Source: Zingiber officinale (lineage: Eukaryota > Streptophyta > Magnoliopsida > Zingiberales > Zingiberaceae). From it: DNA of 64,000 bases. How positions within the stretch are numbered: the stretch's first letter is position 1; each line of letters starts with the position of its first letter. This document shows, one piece after another, positions 12,201-22,429 of the stretch. The notes under the pieces were generated by a model. It did not search any database. It was not told the origin of the DNA and saw nothing but the letters and a program-made list of their open reading frames with translations. The stretch lies in the NCBI RefSeq assembly GCF_018446385.1, contig NC_056000.1, positions 32,752,011 to 32,816,010 of the forward strand. Direction: 5' to 3'. The translations under genes were made by a program, and so were the position numbers.

Positions 12201-14277
12201 TCATGATGTGCAACCTGGTTTCAGTGTCAATTATCTCCTTCAAGGAAATGAACTAAAGGCTTAATGTCCTAATATAAACTAAGAATACATCTTGCATGGT
12301 TACTTGTGATAATCAATATTCTTGCATAGTTTGAAAAGAATAGAAGAGAGATGAGATTAATATCACAAGTTCCAATAACAGTTCGAGTTGGTGAATCGGT
12401 AATATCAAGTTCAACAAAGTTTAATTGTTCAGTTTAAGTTTAATCTACAAAGTGATTCATCCATGTTTATCAGACACCAAATTGATCCCAAATATTCTGA
12501 ATGGTGCAGCTTACTTATTTGACAAACTGATTCATCAAATGTTTATCCCTACTATGGGTTGGTTGAGGTAGCTTTGATCCTGAACATAGATCCAACCGAG
12601 TGCAGGACATTTTTCAGAATTGTTTTTGGCCATTCCACTCTGACCATTCGTCCTAGTTTTCTTTACTTATACATAAATATATATTTTTTTTATTCTGAAA
12701 ATTCATGTCATTATATGTGTTTATCTTAACTTACAACTTTATTTACAGCACTTATGAAGTTGCCACTGCTTGTGCTTTAGCTATTGAAGCAGACAAATTG
12801 ATATGCATTGTAGACGGTCAGATACTTGATAAGAATGGGCGACAAATACGTTTCATGACCCTTCGAGATGCTGACTTGTTAATTAGAAAAAGAGCTAAGC
12901 AGAGTGAGACAGCTGCAAATTATGTCAAATGTGTAGGTGAAGATACCAACTCTTCTGGAAATCTTCATTCAAAGATAAATGACATGATTTCATGGAAGGA
13001 TGAGAGCTTCCATGCAAAGTTTCAGAATGGTGTTGGGTTTGATAATGGAAAGGGACAAGGATTTGCTATCGGTGGTCAAGAACGTCTGAGCAGATTAAAT
13101 GGCTATCTCTCAGAATTAGCTGCAGCAGCATTTGTGTGCAAGGTAATGATCCATCATGAGAACTTTAAAGAGTGGCTCAATATTCATGACAATCAAGGTT
13201 CATATTTTTTTTGGGATAGACCTTTTTGATTTGCAAAACCAACTTCACATTAATTCCTGTTCTTCCTTTTCTGGTCAGGGTGGAGTTCAGAGAGTTCATT
13301 TGATTGATGGCACTCTTGGAGGAGCCTTGCTTCTTGAATTATTCTCAAGAGATGGAGTCGGAACTATGGTGGCTAGGTGTGTAGTCATTTTACTTCTTTA
13401 GTTTTGTCTTTGAAATTAACTGGCTGATCCACTTTTTATGTGATTGATAGTGATGTCTATGAGGGAACAAGGATGGCTACAGAAGCAGATCTTCCTGGTA
13501 TAAAACTGCTTCTCCAGCCCATGGTTGAATCAGGTTCCTTGATTCAAAGGACTGACGAAGAGGTGAGAGTAATTGTAACGTCTTCTTTTTCTTTTGTCAT
13601 TCTTATGCCTGTATAATATAACATGTAAAATCCGTCGAGTCGAGTATTAATGGAATCTCTATTCTCAGCTGCTTAGTTCCTTGGGATCCTTCATCGTCGT
13701 CGAAAGAGATGGTTCAATTATTGCATGTGCTGCTCTTTTTCCTTTCTTCGAGGAAAAGTGCGGCGAGGTAGCTGCTATGGCAGTCTCTCCAGAATGCCGT
13801 GGACATGGACAAGGAGATAAATTGCTTGGTAAAGCTCAAACTCTCTTGTAGATACCGGACTGCAGGGCACTAAAGAACATGCTGTCTTCAGGTTTGCTAT
13901 TCATTAATTCACATCATCAATAGATTTTTGTTTAATGATTAACCAGATTACATTGAGAAGAAAGCATCGTCACTTGGATTGGAGAGACTTTTCCTGCTCA
14001 CAACTCGTGCAGCAGACTGGTATGCTAATTCAACCTCCATTTCTTTTGTGGAAAGTTTTGTTCAGTAATTTTTATGCTTTCCTTTGATCATTCAATTGAT
14101 TTCAACGATTGTTTCAGGTTTGTTCGACGCGGCTTCTCTGAGTGTTCCATCGAGTCTATTCCATCGGAACGAAGGAAAAGAATCAATCTTTCGCGCGGAT
14201 CAAAATACTACAGTAAAGTTCTCCATCCAGAGGTAGATGAAATGTCTGGTAACAATACCAGTTACACAAGTAAATAA
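9225..14277 (+). CDS. NAGS: N-acetylglutamate synthase, chloroplastic (NAGS)
   Basis: Ten exons in phase: 9225-9554, 11087-11174, 11579-11787, 12002-12150, 12749-13142, 13279-13376, 13451-13562, 13669-13828, 13947-14019 and 14118-14277. Together they encode 590 residues, close to other plant NAGS. The enzyme transfers acetyl from acetyl-CoA to glutamate, the first committed step of arginine/ornithine synthesis in plastids. Residues 1 to about 50 are Ser/Arg-rich and look like a transit peptide. Residues about 85-420 form the amino-acid-kinase-like domain ([43 protein letters not shown], then a HLIDG segment). From about 424 a GNAT domain follows, with the acetyl-CoA-binding loop [12 protein letters not shown] and a terminal ADWFVRRGF. 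A variable hydrophilic insert lies at about 310-360. Arginine feedback through the kinase-like domain is known for the family. The start was chosen at 9225 because its exon is nearest and splices in phase; the upstream copy at 8039 is a possible alternative. Confidence 0.93.
9983..10270 (+). repeat. Short imperfect repeats in NAGS intron 1
   Basis: Two related phrases recur just past the end of the large duplication: 'gaaaatgaagcactggccagcc' with 'gaaaaatgaagcactagtaagcc', and 'agatgttggaaacatgcatttggg' with 'agatgttgtaaacatgtatttggg' followed by 'ctttaatgaatgagtt'. They are local tandem relics near the duplication breakpoint. Confidence 0.6.
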
Positions 14278-15850
14278 GCTCCAGCTATCTCACTTGATCT
14301 TGCTTTCTTTACCGTTTTGTGGATATCTTTTTACTGGCTTCCATATTCAATTCATCCAAGGATGATCGTTTCTGGAAAATCTTGCATTTTGCAATCATTT
14401 TTGTGAATTTAGTTTTGAATGCTGTAAATATATTTGAAACTTTCATATCGTATTATTTTTTTTTTCACTTGACGTGTTTGGTTTGTTGCATAGTTGTTAA
14501 TTAAAATAAATTAAAAATTTTAAAAATAAAATTTCTAGTTCAATTAAAAAAAATTAAATTAAAATATGGGTAATAAATTCCTCTAAGGACAAAATTTATT
14601 GTTGATTAATATCATATAACAAAAATAACATCAAATTCTTTACATTACGAGTCACGTAATTTTTTTTTTATAAAATAACTCTCAAGAAACCCGAGTACAG
14701 ATTTATAAGGATTGCTTTCACTTGATCATAAGTTGTATTAATAACTTTTCTACTATGTTAAGTTGTAACTAGAGTTTTCTTTATTTTTTTTTTTTCCTTC
14801 TAATTTACCCACCGGCTAAGCCTCGACTTCCAGAATATTCGGAGATTCGAATCCTGGTTCGCGCCTGGGGCAAGATCGAGTTCTGCGCCTAGAATGAATG
14901 AAATGGAACAGCGGCGTTGCAGCCATGGCCGACCGTTGTTGCTTCGATCCTCACCGCGCCACGACATACCGTTTCATATAACGCTCTCGTGCTGCGTTAT
15001 TTGGATGGATGGATGGAAGGAAGGAAATAAGGCAAGGAAAGAGGAAATTTTCTGTTTCGCCACTAGTAGTTTAAAAAATATCAACAAACCGCCAAAATTT
15101 TCAATTTAAAGGGGAATGCACTAACGAGAAAAATGAAAATATTCAAAATGTTGGAGGTAAAACAAAAAAGAAACTTTGATAAAATTTAGGAACTAAATAA
15201 AGCATTGTTAATATCTCATATTTACTTGGAAAGAATAGAAGATGGAGGTGAACATAGAACGTAAGTTCAAAAATAATTTGTAAATAAATTTATGATACAA
15301 TTCTATAATATATTTAAGAGTTCAAAATATTCAATTTTGATGCATCAAAATTGAATATGAAACACTTCATAAGTTAAAATTAAACTTGCACAAGAACTTG
15401 GAATACTTTGTAAGTTAAAAGGTGCTTGACATCAATTTATCTGTCGAGATGATTTAAGTTGATAATCTCATACTGTTAGTAGGGGTTGAATTTTACTAAT
15501 TATTGAGTACAAATTGAGCTCCGAGTCCGAATAACAAAATTCGAGTGGACTGACGAGCAAGCAATAGATACGACGATCAAGAAAGTGGACTTCTGCCAGA
15601 GAAATTGGCCAAGCGAGATTTGCACCCCTACGCACCCACGCGTGAGAAAGAATCTCTTCTCATGTATTTGTTTACATTATTAATATATGTAAATCAATAT
15701 AAATTAACCAATATGTCTTGAAACTTTTAATATGAGACTAATGTTCCATTCACAATAAAGCTTCACAATATATATGTAAAAGCTAGGTGTTCAGATTTTG
15801 TAAATCCAAAGAACATTCTATTTCTTCAAGGTATTTCTTAGATTGTTTTT

Positions 15851-15853
<3 letters not shown>
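14278..15853. other. AT-rich intergenic DNA
   Basis: NAGS 3' UTR and intergenic DNA. I see AT-rich runs, a short less AT-rich stretch at 14800-15060 with GGAT repeats (TGGATGGATGGATGG), and no gene that I can support. Confidence 0.4.

Positions 15854-15894
<41 letters not shown>
15854..15894. repeat. (TA)n microsatellite
   Basis: About 20 uninterrupted TA dinucleotides. Confidence 0.95.
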
Positions 15895-15897
<3 letters not shown>

Positions 15898-16104
15898 ATA
15901 ATGAATTTTGGTAAAAAGGAAATTATAGAGGAAGAAAAGTAGTGAAAGGGTTTTTGAGGATTAGTAGGAAAGCATGTAACGAGAAGAGAAGGTGAAAGAA
16001 CAGGTAAGGGTCCATATGTTGTCATACTATTTACTATGATCAGTTACCATTGAGAGTGTTTGCTGTTGCAATGATGGCTGGAAGGGTGTGTGGATGCCCA
16101 TGTT

Positions 16105-16332
16105 TCATGGATTAGTCGGATCGCCTCCCTCACTAGAGCCAATCTGGGTCAGTGTTGAACCTGTGGTGGTGAGACCCAGCTCGGCCTGTCTGTCCTTGGA
16201 TTCTTTTTGTTCAGCTAACCGTAGGGACTTCCGTGTTGGCTGCTGCCTTGGTTCGCTGGATTCTTCGCAGCTCTTCTTCTTCTTCTGCGACATTGAAAAA
16301 TTTAGTTGTATATTGGTTGTTGTTACCATTAA
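16105..16332 (-). CDS. Putative last exon of an unrecognised split gene
   Basis: On the minus strand a good acceptor (tttctttcag) is followed by 76 codons in phase 0 ending in TGA. They encode a hydrophilic tail: QKKKKSCEESSEPRQQPTRK, then SLRLAEQKESKDRQAELGL, then a Thr/Gly-rich end. The basic patch could be a nuclear-localisation signal. It has no start of its own that looks real. The first exon at 30169-29885, on the same strand and also ending in phase 0, would join it to give about 170 residues. The 13.5 kb between them is mostly transposon. I do not recognise the protein, and extra small exons between them cannot be excluded. Confidence 0.4.
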   Translation of the reverse strand, partial: LMVTTTNIQLNFSMSQKKKKSCEESSEPRQQPTRKSLRLAEQKESKDRQAELGLTTTGSTLTQIGSSEGGDPTNP

Positions 16333-16562
16333 CTGAAAGAAATTAAGAGAGAATCATACATGGTTTTGAAATCTTGATAAATCCCAAGGAATCAAATGAA
16401 AATAAGAAAACAAACAGAAGAGACATTGCACAAGAAGCATGTGATTAGTGGAAAAACATTTCTTAAACACAGATTGAGCAATTGTTGCACCTGAAAATGG
16501 TTTGATGCTTACATGTAATAAAACCCGTCTGTAAGATATTGAAAAGATAGCTTACATTCTAA

Positions 16563-16783
16563 TGGTGTGTTTGGTTTGTGTATTTTTTATTTTTATTTTC
16601 TAAAAAGCGCATATTTTCTAAAAAATAGAAAATTACTTTTATACATTCTTCATTTTTCTAAAAAAATACTATCTATTTTTTTTAGAAAACAAACATGAAA
16701 AATACAAATCAAAGATTATATTATTTTTTAAAAATACACATTTTTCAAAAAATAAAAATGAAAAACACACATCAAACACACCC
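16563..16783. mobile_element. Tourist-like (PIF/Harbinger) MITE, ~221 bp
   Basis: Terminal inverted repeats read GGTGTGTTTGGTTTGTGT at the left and ACACACATCAAACACACC at the right. The element is flanked by TAA on both sides (3-bp target duplication) and the interior is AT-rich and non-coding. This is typical of a PIF/Harbinger-derived MITE. It lies in the presumed giant intron of the split gene. Confidence 0.75.
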
Positions 16784-17377
16784 TAAGTATTTAACTTGTT
16801 AAAAATAATATGGTGCACACAATCTAAAACTATGATGCTCTAGAAATGAATGTTCATGTTTGTTTAAGTTGCATGACACGTAACAAAACCGATGAAATGG
16901 TATTAAAGACCAAATCATCTTCCAATTAGCTTCCAAATTGAGGGGGCATTTGGTTTAGGGTAATAGGAGTAGGGAATGGAAATGGGAATCATTGATTTCC
17001 ATTGTTAATGTTTGGATTATAGGAATAGGAATACAAATAAGGGAATGAATCCTTGAAATTGGGTAATAACTCATTCCCATGTACCTCCCCTTCAATGAGC
17101 CATTACCCTATTTTCATCAATCAAAATATTCCTTTATTCCAAAAATACCCTTGACTTAAAATTAAAATTTTCTCCATTAATATCAAATATCAAAATATAT
17201 TTATTTATTTTTTCTTTCATATCACTTATCTCTCCTTGTTCTCTCTCATTATATTTTCTCTCTCATAATAGTTTCTCTCTCATCATTTTATCACACATTT
17301 TCTCTCTTCTTAATCTCTCCTATCACACTCTCTTTCCTCTTTTTTTCTCATTACACTTTCTCTCTCATCATACTTTC

Positions 17378-18406
17378 TGATCCTGTCCGAAAGCTGAATC
17401 AACGGGCGCTGGGCACGTGGCGCTCTCCGATTGCTGACGTGGGTCTTCGAATGCTGGTGCGAACTTCCGGCGATCCTGCAAAGAAGTCGGGCCGGGAAGG
17501 GGTTCCCGGCGACGACCCTCCGACGCTCAAGTCAAGCAAGCTAACAGTGAAGAAGTGGCTGCAAAAATTGTAGAACACGTACCTCCGGCGAAGTATAAGG
17601 CTCCTTATATAGAGCGATGAAAGAGCTCACGCACACCTACCGAGGCAAATACGTGTCCTTAGCCCATACCTCGGTATGTGTTTGTCAGAAAGCTTACCTG
17701 ACACCATACTGCTACAGTCCAGGCACGTCTTCGATGGGACAGCAGAACACCTTGCCGTCAGATTTGGAGTATGGCATAGTCATAGGACTTGACAGCTGTC
17801 ATAAGATGTTCCTTGTCCTTCTCTCCCTACTCCATGCCGGGGCGTCCGGCCGGCAGGCACTCATCTCCCGTCCGACCGGCCGGCACTCGTCTCCCGTCCG
17901 ACCGGCCGGCACTCATCTCACGTCCGGCCGGCCGGCACTCACATCACGTCCGGCTGTCATAAGATGTTCCTTGTCCTTCTCTCCCTACTCCATGCCGGGG
18001 CGTCCGGCCGGCAGGCACTCATCTCCCGTCCGACTGGTCGGCACTCGTCTCCCGTCCGGCCGGCCGGCACTCATCTCACGTCCGGTCGGCCGGCACTCAC
18101 ATCACGTCCGGCCCTCCATATGCATCGGTATGCTGGGGAGATCCTTGGTAAGGTGCTATGGGGGAACTGCTAGCAGTATGTTACCTTATGTCTACGGCTG
18201 AGCATGACTTCCACTCGGCCCTTCGTTACTGTTCAATTGAGCGCCGGAACCCCGACTCCTGTCGGGGCGCCTTTTGCCATCGGTTATTCACCGGTCGGCC
18301 GGCCGGGAGGTCGGCCCATCCTTCTCCGGTCAGCCACCTGGCCCTTTGACTTCCACGTGGTGTTGACCCCTCAAAGTGGGGGTCCCCTGTTCTAACCGCC
18401 GGATCA
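17378..18406 (-). repeat. 3' LTR of the Gypsy element
   Basis: 1029 bp. It is about 158 bp longer than its partner because an internal segment around 17785-18115, rich in CGGCCGGCACTC units and containing 'gctgtcataagatgttcc', is tandemly repeated. Confidence 0.9.
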
Positions 18407-18424
18407 CTTGCCTCCCCCTCAAGT
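18407..18424 (-). promoter_or_regulatory. Polypurine tract of the Gypsy element
   Basis: The complement is a run of purines (TTGAGGGGGAGGCAAG) directly abutting the 3' LTR, as expected for plus-strand priming. Confidence 0.75.
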
Positions 18425-19020
18425 CTAGTCGAAGGAGGCGAAGTCCGATTGACTGAATTACCGATCTGACTAAGTAACAGTCGCTGCATTAGTCCGCTCG
18501 GCCAGGCTTAGGGATGCTCATCCGTTCGGCGGTGTCTTGCCCGTGCCTTGTATTCCCTTGGAATCCATGCCGAATCCTCTCCCCTACTGCCAACCACGTG
18601 CGCTGCGCGCGGTAAGGGGCGCTCATTAAATGTGACCGGTTTCCTGCTGACACGTGGCGATCTCGCTTTTGTCAGCGTATGGCGGTGGCGTTCCCTCCGA
18701 TGGGACAGCCGCCGTTTGAAATGAACGGCTGGATGGCCTCGTTCTTCACGACCTGAATCGGACGGTGGAAGCTGCTTGCGGCCGACGTTATAAAGCTCGC
18801 GACTTCTCTTCTTCGCCGCATTTCGGCTTCATCGATCCCCGACGCCCCGTTGCTCCTTTCTTCTCCGGCGACCTCGAGGCCCCTTGCAACCATCCTTTTG
18901 CTTGTAAGCCTTTCTTTTCCTCGCTTCCTCCCTCATTTTCTTCCTGTTAGTTGTCTCTATCATTCTTTCCTTGCTTTATTTCCTTTTCCTTTCATTCCGC
19001 GTTCGTTCCTTGCCTTATAC

Positions 19021-21217
19021 CATGACTAGTACTTCACAGCCGACCGCCAGCGCTCCCGGTCTTTGGTACACGACCATAGAGAGTCGGTTTGACGAGGAGG
19101 ACGCGTTGCGCCTCGCTCGGACCTATGAAATCCCTGCCGACCACCACATAGTATTAGCCACTCCCGCCGACCGGCCTCATGAATTGCCGCCCGGCACCGT
19201 TCTTTTTTTCTGAGACCAATTTTTGGCCGGGCTACGCTTTCCACCCCATAAGTTTTTCTTGCAAGTTTGCAACTACTTTCGCATCCCGCTCGGCCAACTA
19301 GTTCCGAATTCCATCAGGCTGCTGAGCAGGGTAGTAGTTCTATTTAAATTGAACAACATCCCGTTGGACCCCAAAGTGTTCCACTACTTCTACTACCCTA
19401 AGCAAGCCGAGTGGGGTACTTTCATTTTCCAATCTATGATAGGTTTTGTCCTTTTTGATAATATGCTGAGCTCCAACAAACACTGGAAGGAGCATTTTTT
19501 CTACGTGTGTTTCCCCAAGCCACCGACCTTCCGTATCAAATGGCAGACGGCGATGCCAGCGCAACCGGAGCTCGACAAGTTTAGGGGCGATCCGGCCTAC
19601 CTTCATGCAGCTGACCGGCTGGTCGGCCAGCGCTATCACATCGACAAGCTGCTCCTTCCGGGAGTACTGTATATATTCGGCTTGTCTTCTATCCCAGCCG
19701 ATCTGCCTTGCAGCATGAGTAAGTTCTCTTATCTTCCCGTTTCTTTTGTTCTAACTGATTTATTCTTTGTTTCTGCAGCCGAAGTTATGTGGCGCGCAAA
19801 GGCTACCGACCGGCTGAAACTGCGAGCCGCTGAGATTGAGGCGGCCAAGAATAGGGAGGTCGCCGAGCGGAGCTTGGCCTCAGCTGGTCCGACCAGCGGA
19901 GAGGGTGAGGGGACTCATAGTGTCCCCGAAGCCTTAGACGCTTCTGCCTCTCTCGGCGAGGCTGCGGGCGATATAGAGCCCTCTACTAAAGTCGAGGTAG
20001 AGGGTCGTTCGACCAACGAAGTTCCCCTGGCAGCTCGGAAACGCAGACGACCAGAGCCAGCTTCTCAACCAACTCCATCCGATGAACCGCAGTCCGAGCG
20101 GGGCGATGAAGCTCCAGTGCTGTCCGGGACGGTCTCTATAGAGAGTACCCCTACGCCACGCGGCTCTCCAAGGGCTACCTCTGAGGTGTCGCCCGCCAGT
20201 CCTCCGCGAACCATGCATCGCCTTAGGCGATTGGGCGACCTTCCTTCCTCAAGTGGTGAGCCGTCCGGTAAAGCAGCTGCGCCCCAGGGTGATCCGAGCG
20301 GCCCGAGATTGATAAAAACTGTCCTACGCCTTCCGTCGGAGGAATATATGGCGGCTGATGATCGGCCAGTGGTCCCCGAGCAGCAGATCACCCTCACGGG
20401 TCCTCTTGCCAAAGCTTGGGAGGATGCTCGGCTCCGAATTGCAATGATGACTCCCGGTCAGCTAGCCGACAGCAATCTACAACAGGCGACCGGGGTATGT
20501 TCTTTGCCTTGTTAGTTATTTGGATTTAGTTTCTAACTTGCTCCTGTCCGTTTGCAGAATTAGGTGGAGCAGATTGCTATCAGCAATCGCTTAGCCGAAC
20601 TGGAGGACGAGCTTAAAAAGCTCAAAGAAGCGGGAGAAAGCAGACAGTCAACGGCAGCTCTGGAGAAGGCCAAAAAACTGCTGGAAGGCGAGCGGGGTAA
20701 GTCCTCCGATCTGTCGAGTGAGGTGGCTCGACTCGAAGCTTTGGTCAAGCAGCGGGACAAGGAAATAAAGACCGCGACCACCCGGAAGCTTAAAGCCATC
20801 GATGACATGGATATGATGAAGGTAGAGAACCGGGGGCTAGAGCAGCGAGTGAAGGAACTAGATGCCTTGCTGAAGACTGAACGGGAGGGCCGCTCGGCCG
20901 ACCAGGTCAAAGCGGAAGGGGCTTTGAAAGATATCCAGGCGGCCCTTGACGCTTCCGGAGCCACTCTTAAAGAATATCAAGATGGGGAGCCCGGTCGGTC
21001 GGCGGAAGCGTGCAAAGCATTCGCCCGCTCGGATGAATTTGGCGAAAAGTTCAGCGACAAGCTGTCCTTAACTTTTGAAGAGGCGATCAAAGTGGCAGTG
21101 GAATATCTGAAGACCAAAGGCCACATACCTGCCGAGCTGTCCGTCCCCTCCGAAGATTTGGCAGCCATGATGGGCTCCATCCCCGACTCTCTCTTTAACT
21201 TTGATGATAGTGAATGA
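19021..21217 (+). pseudogene. Antisense accessory ORF region of the Gypsy Tat element (fossil)
   Basis: It lies on the strand opposite to gag-pol, between the 3' LTR and pol. The left part resembles the 'putative gypsy type transposon' domain (Transposase_28-like) common to plant Tat elements, with motifs such as KFFLQVCNYFRIPLGQLVPN and HWKEHFFYVC. The middle is low-complexity Ser/Pro/Glu-rich. The right part (about 20564-21217) is a charged alpha-helical coiled coil (RLAELEDELKKLKEAGESRQ). The function of such ORFs is unknown in the family. The copy is partly broken; some apparent interruptions may be introns that these ORFs are known to use. Confidence 0.7.
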
Positions 21218-21550
21218 GGGGTTTATGTAATTTATCTAAGTGTGCAATCTTTTGTATGCCTGTCGTTCGGGGTGAATATTATAAATTTTGTCTGTCCGCC
21301 ACTCGGCGTAAGTGGATTGTCTCCTTTTGTTATTTGTTTGTTCGACCAGCGTCCCATCTTTACTTTCGTCTCGGTCGCAGTTTTCTCGCGTCCCAAGTAC
21401 ATTTTATAAGGGAGTCGCTCGGCCCTACGCTTTCTTTATTCTTGCCTCATCGGCATGCCCGATCTGAGGTCGGCCTTTACAACCGAGTAGGACCTTGCAG
21501 AAAGTTATCCATCCGGAGGATTTATAGCCTCCGGTTGCTCGCCTTTTAAC

Positions 21551-22300
21551 ATAAATCTTTATCGTCTAAGCTCGACGATCTGCCGATCGGCAGGTTTATA
21601 GACGCCGACGCGTCTCTCGATTTTTAACGTCGGAGCTCGACGGTCTTCCGCTCGGCGGGTTTATAGACGCCGGCTCGTCTCTCGATTTTTAACGTCGGAG
21701 CTCGACGATCTTCCGCTGGCGGGTTTATAGACGCCGGCTCGTCTCTCGATTTTTAACGTCGGAGCTCGACGGTCTTCCGCTCGGCGGGTTTATAGACGTC
21801 GGCTCATCTCTCGATTTTTAACGTCGGAGCTCGACGGTCTTCCGCTCGGCGGGTTTATAGACGCCGGCTCGTCTCTCGATTTTTAACGTTAGAGTTCGAT
21901 GGTCTTCCGCTCGGCGGCTTTATAGACGCCGACTCGTCTCTCGATTTTTAACGTCGGAGCTTGATGGTCTTCCGCTCGGCGGGTTTATAGACGCTGGCTC
22001 GTCTCTCGATTTTTAACGTCGGAGCTCGACGATCTTCCGCTCAGAGAGTTTATAGACGCCGGCTCGTCTCTCGATTTTTAACGTTGGAGCTCGACGATCT
22101 TCCGCTCGGAGAGTTTATAGACGTTGTCTCGTCTCTCGATTTTTAACGTCGGAGCTCGACGGTCTTCCGCTCGGCGGGTTTATAGACGCCAGCTCGTCTC
22201 TCGATTTTTAACGTCGGAGTTTGACGGTCTTCCGCTCGGAGAGTTTATAGACGCCGGCTCGTCTCTCGATTTTTAACGTCGGAGCTCGACGGCCTTAAAG
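21551..22300. repeat. 65-bp tandem array inside the Gypsy element (~11 copies)
   Basis: A unit of about 65 bp is repeated about eleven times. It contains CTCGTCTCTCGATTTTTAAC, then GTCGGAGCTCGACGGTCTTC, then CGCTCGGCGGGTTTATAGACG. The array lies between the antisense ORF region and the end of integrase. Units differ by a few substitutions and one or two single-base gaps. Confidence 0.95.
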
Positions 22301-22429
22301 GCTAACTTTAACACAGCCGCTAGGCGAACACATTAGCCATCCTTTAAATCATTTTTGCTTCCTGCATTACAAGGACATGGGCGACTAGAATATACACAAA
22401 AATGAGTTACATCAGTGCACCTTTCATCC

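Noticed and set aside
14826-14880. Possible tRNA T-arm (GATTCGAATCC-like)
   Set aside because: The flanking stems do not pair and no acceptor, D or anticodon arm can be drawn.
14894-15109. 71-codon + frame in the NAGS downstream region
   Set aside because: No splice context or family match; it contains GGAT simple repeats.
17617-18201. 194-codon + frame rich in Gly/Arg/Pro/Ser
   Set aside because: It lies wholly inside the Gypsy 3' LTR and is the translation of CGGCCGGCACTC repeats; the related 5' LTR frame is different in length.
21551-22300. CRISPR-like regular repeat array
   Set aside because: 65-bp units are contiguous with no unique spacers, and the DNA is eukaryotic; it is a retrotransposon-internal tandem repeat.
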